64,000 nt of DNA from Rhodobacteraceae bacterium KLH11. GTDB taxonomy: Bacteria > Pseudomonadota > Alphaproteobacteria > Rhodobacterales > Rhodobacteraceae. Where the stretch lies: contig DS999532.1 of the NCBI GenBank assembly GCA_000158135.1, positions 510,618 through 574,617 on the forward strand. The letters are read 5' to 3'. Of this stretch, positions 36,218 to 42,945 are shown one piece after another; the stretch's first letter is position 1; every line of letters begins with the position of its first letter. The notes below the pieces were generated by a model. That model had not been told where the DNA came from, did no database searches, and saw only the letters and a list, made by a program, of their open reading frames with translations. Made by a program: the position numbers and the translations under genes.

Positions 36218-37240
36218 ATGACCATCGAAGCCATCAATGAACAGCTCCTGCGCGCCATCGGTGTTGGCGTTGCGCTGTTGGACCGCCAGACCCTTCGTTT
36301 CGGTTTCCGAAATGATACGTTTGAGGAATGGTTCAGCGGCGAAGACCACCCGGATCACCTGCAACAGCTGTTTCCGGATCTGGACGTTCCCGAAATGCAG
36401 AACACGCTGGCCGAACGTGGCCGGTTTACTTCCGAAATCAGATTTAAAAAGAAACGCAGAACATTGGTGATCGCACTCGATTGTACGGCTGCGGATGATG
36501 ATGTGCTTGTTCTGGTGTGCCAGAACATCACCCGCATCAAGGAACTGGAATCCATGATCGATTCCTACTCGATGATGGTCGAACGGAACACGCGCGAGAT
36601 CAAGCGTGAGAAAGAGCAGGTCGAGAAATTGCTGCTCAACATCATGCCCCGATCAGTCTACGAAGAATACAAGACCTTTGGCGTGGTCACGCCGCAATTG
36701 TACAATCCTGTATCCGTTCTCATGCTTGATTTTGTTGGCTTCACTGAAATGGTGGCCTCGCAGGATCCCAGCGTCACCGTGACCGAGCTGAACGATATCT
36801 ACAGCGCTTTTGACCGGATCGGTGAGCAGTTTGGTTGTGAGCGCATCAAAACAATCGGCGATGCCTATATCACCGTTGCCGGTCTGCCTGATCCCACCCC
36901 CGATCACGCCAAGGCAATCGCCAATACGGCCATTCGGTTTGTGCGTTACCTGACGCGCCGCAACCTGAGCCACCCACATCAATGGCAGTGCCGTATCGGC
37001 CTGTCCTCTGGCTCGGTCGTGGGGTCGGTTGTGGGGATTCAGAAATATGTCTACGACATCTTCGGGCCCGCAGTTAACCTCGCCTCCCGGCTGCAGGAAT
37101 TCTCTGAGCCGATGCAGATCAGTGTGCAGGACGAGGTTGCGCAGGTTCTCAAAGACCAGTTCGATATTGAGAACATGGGATCAAAGGATATACGCGGCTT
37201 TGGGGAACAAGACGTCTGGCGCCTTTCGGACAACAGCTAA
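36218..37240 (+). CDS. Soluble class III adenylate cyclase with N-terminal PAS-like domain
   Basis: 340 residues, no transmembrane helix. Residues about 1-110 look PAS-like (GVGVALLDRQTLRFGFRNDT). A coiled-coil signalling helix follows, with LLLNIMPRSVYEEYK, the linker usual before guanylate-cyclase-type catalytic domains. The catalytic domain has the metal Asp in VLMLDFVGFTEM, the purine-binding Lys in IKTIGDAYITVAGLP with the second metal Asp, and YDIFGPAVNLASRL (Asp and Arg). The Lys/Asp pair favours ATP, hence cAMP, as product. Co-transcription with a truncated haemoglobin suggests gas or redox control. Confidence 0.9.
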   Translation: MTIEAINEQLLRAIGVGVALLDRQTLRFGFRNDTFEEWFSGEDHPDHLQQLFPDLDVPEMQNTLAERGRFTSEIRFKKKRRTLVIALDCTAADDDVLVLVCQNITRIKELESMIDSYSMMVERNTREIKREKEQVEKLLLNIMPRSVYEEYKTFGVVTPQLYNPVSVLMLDFVGFTEMVASQDPSVTVTELNDIYSAFDRIGEQFGCERIKTIGDAYITVAGLPDPTPDHAKAIANTAIRFVRYLTRRNLSHPHQWQCRIGLSSGSVVGSVVGIQKYVYDIFGPAVNLASRLQEFSEPMQISVQDEVAQVLKDQFDIENMGSKDIRGFGEQDVWRLSDNS

Positions 37241-37276
37241 GCCACGGTTCAAAGCGAACTCGCCACAGCTTGGGCG

Positions 37277-39334
37277 TCACTTGGTATCTGCAACGGCGAC
37301 GCCCATCCAGCCTTCCGGCGGCGGGCTTACCTGAAAGGCGGCGGCGCGCTCTTTCATGATCGCCGAAGCGGGATCTTCCCCACGCTGTTTTTCGGCCAGT
37401 TCAAAGGCAGTAATCGCCTTGTCGAAACGCTGGCTTCGATAGTGCGACAGCCCCGCCTCATAGGTCTCGATCCAGTCGCGCGGTCCTTCAAAACTGTCAG
37501 ACATCGCGATCAGCTCATATATCACCAGCCCCCCCGCCCGGCCAAAGACCGCCAGCGTATCAAGCTCGCGCACAACAATCGCGTCACCCGCCGCCTCTCG
37601 CGTTTCGGGGCCAATCAGGATTGAGGTGCCATAAACCTTGTTGGCACCCTCCAGACGACTGGCGATATTCACCGCATCACCAATCGCCGTATAGTTCAAT
37701 CGCTCATCCGAGCCGATATTGCCCACCAATGCATCACCTGTGTTCAGACCAAGCCGAATATCCAGCGGCCGACCTGCATCATCGGTGATGCCTGTCGCCG
37801 CCACCGAATCGACCAGATCCAGCGCGGCCCGGCAGGCGTTCACGGCATGGTTGGGATCGGCACGTGGAGCCCCCCAAAAGGCCATAACCGCATCGCCCAT
37901 GAACTTGTCGATCGTCCCGTCATGCCGGGCAATGGCGGATGAAGCAGCACTGAAGAACGGGGCCATCAACTGAACGATCTGCGGCCCCAGCCGTTCCGAA
38001 AGCCCGGTGAAGCCCTCAACATCCGAGAACAGAACCGAGATCCGCTTCATTTCGCCACCGGGCTGCGTTTCGATCCCCTCGGCAACCAGCATGCGAACAA
38101 GATCGGTCGGCACGTATTTGCGAAACGCCGACAGGCCTGCCGCCATGTTCGCCGTTGCTGCGGAAAGGTTCGAGAGTTCCCGCAGCCGCGACGGGCGGCG
38201 CTCGATCTGTTCAACGTCGAAGCGTTCGACTTTGCTCAGGTCTTCGACGATACGCGCCAGAGGCGTTGCAACCACCCTGCGGACAAGCCAGATCGCCAGC
38301 GCCGTAGCAACGACCACCACGCCGACCAGAATGTAAAGCAGGTTGACCAGAGTTTGATCAATCCCTGACAGGAAAGCCGATTCAGGTATGACCGTCGCGA
38401 CACGCCAGCCGTAAAACCCCAAAGGTGTCAGCGCCACCGCATAGGGCACACCATCATTGACGACCCTTGTCGTCGAGCTCATAGAGGCGCGCGTATCCGA
38501 ATTTCCCAGCAACTGCTCGCCGGATTTCATCGCAACTTCATAAAGCTCGCCCTCGCCCATCCGGGCTGGTGTCACCTCATCCGCGTCCGGATCCGGGACG
38601 GCAATCACCTTGCCATCGGCATCCAGAATGAATGCCGCACCAAATCCGCCCGGTCGCAATGTTCCCAGAAACCGCGACAGCCGGTCTGTTTCTATGGCAA
38701 CCGCCAACACGCCCTGTCGACTGCGGTTAACATCAATCGGACCCGCAAAGGTATAGACCGGCTTGTCGCTGCCAGGCAGGCCATGTGCTTCAATCCAGTC
38801 GGTGCTGTCGCGCCCCATGAAATTGCCGAACCAGGCGTGATCACGCGGATCGTAATCCGTGAACGAGAAAGTACGCTCTTCAAACTGGATGTCGCCGGGG
38901 ATGAAAATATACCGATCTCTGCGCAGGGCGCGATTGCGGATGTCGTTGTCAATTTCGATCATCTCAAGCCCACCATCGCCAAGACGATGCGCCGCAAAGA
39001 AGTTCCCGTCCGGCCAACCGAACATAATCCACGAGATATTGGGCTGCGCCTGCAGTTGCGACAGGAACACGAACTCTCGCTTGTCGGCCTGACGTGTCTC
39101 GATAACATTCTGCACAAAAACGGTTCGCACAGCGGCCCATGCGGCCTCTGCCGATCTCAGCGTCAGGCCGACCTCGGTCCGGACAGTATTGGCAATCTGG
39201 CTGTTGATCTCGGCCGCAAGCATACGGCTGTTCTCGCGCGCGGTTGTCCACCACAGCGAATGGACAACAAATGTCGACACTCCAATCGACAGGGCGACAA
39301 GCATTGTCACTGCAATCCCTACGCTGACACGCAT
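37277..39334 (-). CDS. Membrane-bound adenylate cyclase with periplasmic dCache sensor domain
   Basis: 685 residues. Transmembrane helix 1 is about residues 4-24 and helix 2 about 325-347 (LLYILVGVVVVATALAIWLV). Between them lies a ~295-residue periplasmic dCache-like domain (FVFLSQLQAQPNISWIMFGWPDG, split, then FTDYDPRDHAWF and GFYGWRVATVIPES). A HAMP-like linker and a class III catalytic domain follow: SVLFSDVEGFTGLSERL, DKFMGDAVMAFWGAP, and NYTAIGDAVNIASRLEG, the Thr variant of CyaB-type enzymes. A short tetratricopeptide-like tail ends the protein. ATG at 39334 has GGAG five bases upstream. It is convergent with the soluble cyclase. Confidence 0.92.
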   Translation of the reverse strand: MRVSVGIAVTMLVALSIGVSTFVVHSLWWTTARENSRMLAAEINSQIANTVRTEVGLTLRSAEAAWAAVRTVFVQNVIETRQADKREFVFLSQLQAQPNISWIMFGWPDGNFFAAHRLGDGGLEMIEIDNDIRNRALRRDRYIFIPGDIQFEERTFSFTDYDPRDHAWFGNFMGRDSTDWIEAHGLPGSDKPVYTFAGPIDVNRSRQGVLAVAIETDRLSRFLGTLRPGGFGAAFILDADGKVIAVPDPDADEVTPARMGEGELYEVAMKSGEQLLGNSDTRASMSSTTRVVNDGVPYAVALTPLGFYGWRVATVIPESAFLSGIDQTLVNLLYILVGVVVVATALAIWLVRRVVATPLARIVEDLSKVERFDVEQIERRPSRLRELSNLSAATANMAAGLSAFRKYVPTDLVRMLVAEGIETQPGGEMKRISVLFSDVEGFTGLSERLGPQIVQLMAPFFSAASSAIARHDGTIDKFMGDAVMAFWGAPRADPNHAVNACRAALDLVDSVAATGITDDAGRPLDIRLGLNTGDALVGNIGSDERLNYTAIGDAVNIASRLEGANKVYGTSILIGPETREAAGDAIVVRELDTLAVFGRAGGLVIYELIAMSDSFEGPRDWIETYEAGLSHYRSQRFDKAITAFELAEKQRGEDPASAIMKERAAAFQVSPPPEGWMGVAVADTK

Positions 39335-39685
39335 AGAAGCTCCATTTTGGCGACACCGAAGTCGAGAGTGCAAAAGGCCAATTGACCAAGCGAAATCTTA
39401 TAGTTGTAGCGTTATGTCGCCCGGTGGCCAGAGCCGTCAAGGGAATCGTGATCTGCTCACGTAAGTGTTGACCCTCTCCTTCTGGTCAGTCACGCCGAAC
39501 GCGCTATTTTCCCCTCTGCATCTACCATGTATTGCGCCCGGAAGGGTAATCACTTCGGTTTGAACACAGTTGATCAGAATCTTGCTGCGACCGGTTTTGG
39601 CGAGTTCCCGAGCCTTAGCGGGTGCGGATAAACCCGTCATCCACCGACGCCGAAAGCCCATGTCGCACATTTTGGCGGCACGACT
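39335..39685. other. Non-coding or decayed interval
   Basis: About 350 bases between the membrane cyclase start and the phosphonate-gene fragment. It must hold the cyclase promoter near 39335-39430. Short frames exist on both strands but none reads like a known protein. Confidence 0.4.
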
Positions 39686-39820
39686 TTGGGGCGACTCATC
39701 ACGATCGTTGGCCCGCCCGGTCTTGGCAAAGACGGTATGATAGCCGGCATTCAGGCAGTGACGTCGTGTCGGTTTGGGAACATGGCCGCCGATGTGGTCA
39801 ATGCGGGCGCCTTGCTTCAA
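39686..39820 (+). pseudogene. Probable phnN (ribose 1,5-bisphosphate phosphokinase) fragment
   Basis: This frame opens GRLITIVGPPGLGKDGMIAG, close to the P-loop N-terminus of PhnN (GRLxxVVGPSGxGKD). After about 25 residues the similarity stops. A later stretch, VVNAGALLQPVS, resembles PhnN C-termini, which would imply a large internal deletion. It runs into the end of the convergent DUF1045 gene, a family tied to phosphonate operons. The call rests on a short match plus context; a chance P-loop is possible. Confidence 0.4.
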
Positions 39821-40488
39821 CCGGTGAGCATATGGCGATGGATCAGCTCAAATCGTCGGTCTTCCCGCTCGCCGCACAGCGCAATCTGATCCACCACAAA
39901 AGGCTCTGGCAGGTCTGGCAGCTGGCTCTGCAGTATCCCCATCCACACAGGGATATCTGACTTGGGCATTCGCCCCGTAAGGGTCATGTGAAACCGGAAT
40001 TCCTCCATCACATAAGGGTAGCCCCATTCTGCCAGCAACGCGGTCTGACGCGCGCTCAGCCCTGGCTTGCGCCGCCGTGCTAGCTCGGCTTCGCTCATGG
40101 GCGCGCGAAACCCATCAAGATCGCGCACACAAGCTTTGGCCACGCGCCGCAGAGATTCAGTATCACCCCGAATTGTAAGAGCAAGGAACCGGCCCAGAGG
40201 TGTCACTCGCAGGCCATCACACTGCGCTGGTGCAAGCGCAGATGCCAATTCGGACACAGCCTTTTTCAGGTCGGCAAGCGTGCAACCGTCAGCCAGACGA
40301 AAAGGCGGTTTCAACGTCCCGTGGAAGCCGTATTTGCGCGGTGTCATCGTGATATCCTGCAGACCCGGCAGATCAGGCCCCGGCATCTCACAGCCGCGGG
40401 TTACATCCCATCCCAGCCAGGCCGCACCGAAATCAGCCAGCGGGCCCGCGGGCGGAAGATAATAAATTGCAAAACGAGTGTATGACAT
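39817..40488 (-). CDS. DUF1045 phosphonate-operon protein (2H phosphoesterase fold)
   Basis: 223 residues, matching the DUF1045 family that sits in phosphonate C-P lyase operons. Two H-x-T motifs, FHGTLKPPF and FHMTLTGRMP, mark it as a member of the 2H phosphoesterase superfamily, which acts on 2',3'-cyclic or related phosphodiesters. The N-terminus YTRFAIYYLPPAGPLADFGA is typical. The start has AAGGGGA upstream. It is intact while neighbouring phn-like sequences are fragments, so it is either a survivor of a lost operon or has another use. Confidence 0.88.
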   Translation of the reverse strand: MSYTRFAIYYLPPAGPLADFGAAWLGWDVTRGCEMPGPDLPGLQDITMTPRKYGFHGTLKPPFRLADGCTLADLKKAVSELASALAPAQCDGLRVTPLGRFLALTIRGDTESLRRVAKACVRDLDGFRAPMSEAELARRRKPGLSARQTALLAEWGYPYVMEEFRFHMTLTGRMPKSDIPVWMGILQSQLPDLPEPFVVDQIALCGEREDRRFELIHRHMLTG

Positions 40489-40951
40489 GCATTCCCCTTA
40501 TCGCGCGCCCTTTGACAAAGATTTGTGGCAGCGACATGTCAGGCAATCTGTACCTCGCCAATGCGCAACTGGTCCTGTCTGATCAGCTTGTAGCGGGCGC
40601 CGGGATCTGTTGCAAAGTTTTGGGCGCTGGATCTCATGGGCTTGGCGCACATATTGCGCGTTGTATTTTAAGCCAAAGATCGGTTCATAATCTCATTCGA
40701 AGGCGCGCGGTATTCGACGGGCATGATCCTCTTCGAAGTCTTCTATTATGTCCGTTACGGTGCTCAGATCGCGATCTGGAAAAGATTATGGCTGAGTGAC
40801 GCTGCAAACTGTCCAAACATCAGAGGGCAGCGCGATAGTTCGCTTTTCTCGCTGCCAACGATTTTTTGATGCCTTGTTGTCTCGGAAAAAATTCCAAACC
40901 ACGAACATCGTCCTAGCTTGCAGGAAATTGCATCAGCCCGGAGTTTACACC
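40489..40951. other. Decayed interval containing a phnM-like start
   Basis: About 460 bases without an intact gene. At 40536-40604 (plus) a short phnM-like N-terminus is visible. At about 40698-40798 another frame reads coding-like (MILFEVFYYVRYGAQIAIW, then KRLWLS and a stop), the tail of an unidentified gene. The patchwork suggests past deletions. Confidence 0.4.
40536..40604 (+). pseudogene. Probable phnM 5' remnant
   Basis: About 23 codons (MSGNLYLANAQLVLSDQLVA and three more) match the form of PhnM N-termini (M-x-L-x-L-x-N-A-x-L-V-L-x-D), after which the frame loses similarity. It is divergent from the DUF1045 gene with 47 bases between starts, an arrangement expected in a phn cluster. 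Too short for certainty. Confidence 0.4.
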
Positions 40952-41344
40952 GTGACCAAAACAAGTGTCTCAAACCAAACCAATCCTGTCAGCATACCCG
41001 CCCTCTCTTCGATTGTCGCCGGAGGGGTCGGAGGCCTGTTACTGCAATCCGCCACGGTAACAGCCTATGTTGGCGTTCCCTACATCAAACTGATCACAAC
41101 CTGGGGCCGCTACGTTGTGGCCATCCTGTTGGTGGCTCTGTTCGCAGCACTTTGGCGTGCCCTGCCCAGATCGCAGGCGATCGGTTTGTCTGTGATAGCG
41201 GGAATTATCATCCCCTCTTTGCTGTCCCGCTACATGTTCGGGTCCACAGCGCCATGGAGCCTGTTGATCACATTCAACCTTATCTTCACGATATTGGCGT
41301 TCGCCATCTGGCGGTTGGCGATGAATAGAATGGATAACCGATAA
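40952..41344 (+). CDS. Small membrane protein of unknown function
   Basis: About 130 residues with four hydrophobic segments (IPALSSIVAGGVGGLLLQ, YVVAILLVALFAALW, IGLSVIAGIIIPSLLS, and SLLITFNLIFTILAFAIW), so an inner membrane protein. The family is not recognised. GTG at 40952 with GGAG upstream is preferred; an ATG far upstream at 40796 adds 52 residues that do not look conserved. It stands alone between decayed stretches, so expression is uncertain. Confidence 0.55.
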   Translation: MTKTSVSNQTNPVSIPALSSIVAGGVGGLLLQSATVTAYVGVPYIKLITTWGRYVVAILLVALFAALWRALPRSQAIGLSVIAGIIIPSLLSRYMFGSTAPWSLLITFNLIFTILAFAIWRLAMNRMDNR

Positions 41345-42113
41345 CACCAGAATATGCGGGTTGCTGTGGGGCCTTTCCACCGGTTCGCAGCGACCCGCTG
41401 CCACCATAATTGATGAAGTGCTTCGTCGATCACGGATACCTTGCGTGTCTTCATCTTGTGTGCAGGGATATGATCGCGTCTGGCCTTCTCGCTATAGTCG
41501 TTTCCCCGCCCCGCAACGCTGTCGGGGGGGCAGAAATCCATTTTGCACAATCATCCGAACTTCCCGAAGCATCTCGTTCATTCCCTCTGGCCCACCTGAT
41601 CAGGCGGCCACGCACCTCTTTTTCAATTGCACAGATTACAATCTGAAGTTGATCTATTGAAAATATGTCAGGATAAACTACTGCCCGGAAATTGCTGCTT
41701 ACTGCGATGCGGACAAGACGGGGCAGAGGCGTTATGAACACGAAGTTGCAGGTCGTGAACGATGTCTTCAAGCACCCCACCTGCGTCCTCATACCCGCCA
41801 AGCGAATTGGTCGATCAAATCTGCTTACAATCAGGCCCAAATCAGCGACAAGACGATGTATTCAGGTGATTTGCGTGGGGAAAAAGCGGCGATCGAGGGC
41901 AGCAACCAAGCTCATCTACATGGCAATCCGAGGCCGCGCGGCGAGGGCTAGAAAGCTCCACCCTTGGCTCGTCACCAAAGATTACAAATCATTGTTATAA
42001 ATATTAAAACTATACATATGAATCTCACCAAACTGTCATCGAACTGTGACGAATAAGAACCCGTCCTACGTGTTATCCAACCATCGCAATCACGCATTAC
42101 GGAGCAGGGCAGC
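41345..42113. other. Gene-poor interval of 769 bases
   Basis: No convincing gene was found on either strand. A short plus-strand frame at about 41700-41750 reads RTRRGRGVMNTKLQVV, faintly like an IS5-type transposase core, but no terminal repeats or catalytic motifs were seen. The last ~60 bases (A/T-rich, about 41990-42050) may hold the promoter of the next gene. Confidence 0.4.
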
Positions 42114-42741
42114 ATGTTTGGCGACACAATTTCTTTTCTCAACCAATTCGCGGAAACCAATCTTGACAGGTTATCCGCGCAATGGGTGGCAGCCAATGGC
42201 AAGCTGGTTAAACCTGCAGCCGATGAAGTGCAGGGGGTGGCTTGCCCCAAGCGAACGGCCTTTTGCCGAGCAGAAGAACATGATCCTGCCGTCCTGGATT
42301 GCCGCCCATCATGGCCATACAGCGCTCGCCGCGCAGGACGCGGCTGCAGTAGAAGCAGCGGCAGCTTCTGCCTTTGTCGTGATCACTGCCACCGGGCGGC
42401 CCGGGATCATTTCACAACACTATGCAACCGCGCCGTTTCTGCGGGCCAAATACCGTGCCAACATGGGTGGCGAGGATGAATTTGGGCCAGCTTTCGAGAG
42501 CGCGGCAGTGATGGTCGACAAAAAACCCATCAATTTCGCCATCGCCCATCCCACGCGTATCCGGTTCCTTGATCCGATCTTTTTCGCTCATAATCTGGGC
42601 ATAGACCTGCTGCTTGGTTTTACGTTCAAACCCGGCTTGCATCCCTTCCCAGCCTTTATGGCCGAGCAGATTCTGACCGAATGGGAAACCCTGTTTAACG
42701 TGGATGTGGATGCCCTACTTCAGCCGCTGCCGCAGCCATGA
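42114..42741 (+). pseudogene. Hypothetical protein gene broken by a one-base frameshift
   Basis: Two frames combine into one protein of about 208 residues. The first runs from ATG 42114 (GGAG upstream) as MFGDTISFLNQFAETNLDRL and onward to ADEVQG. The second continues from about 42240 as WLAPSERPFAEQKNMILPSW to the stop at 42741. The switch lies at a run of five Gs at about 42234-42238; with four Gs the frame would be continuous. The protein is soluble, Ala-rich in the middle (AAQDAAAVEAAAASAFVVIT), and not recognised. A real mutation or a homopolymer sequencing error would look the same. Confidence 0.6.
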
Positions 42742-42861
42742 TCTCTTGTGGATATCAACAGGAAACACCGTGGCGAACGTAAACGAAGATCGTCAACAGG
42801 ATCGCATCCTTTCAGACATTGCGCGCCTTTGAGTGGGATCATGAACCGACATCTGGCCTTG

Positions 42862-42892
42862 GAATATAGCGAGCCACACGCTCGCTATATTC
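42862..42892. repeat. Perfect 12-bp inverted repeat downstream of acnB
   Basis: GAATATAGCGAG, a 7-base loop and its exact complement. It lies 54 bases past the acnB stop and in the spacer after the frameshifted gene. There is no T-run on either side, so it is an atypical terminator hairpin or a protein-binding site. Confidence 0.6.
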
Positions 42893-42945
42893 ATGAGGTC
42901 CAATGCTCAGAACTTTGCAACAAAGCCCCGGGCGTCGCAAAATAC

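Noticed and set aside
39437-39820. A 127-codon minus-strand open frame between the cyclase and DUF1045 genes
   Set aside because: No ribosome binding site or recognisable domain; it overlaps the phnN-like fragment on the other strand and reads like random sequence.
41692-42000. IS5-type transposase remnant
   Set aside because: Only about 15 residues (GRGVMNTKLQVV region) are faintly similar. No DDE motif, terminal repeats or target duplication were seen.
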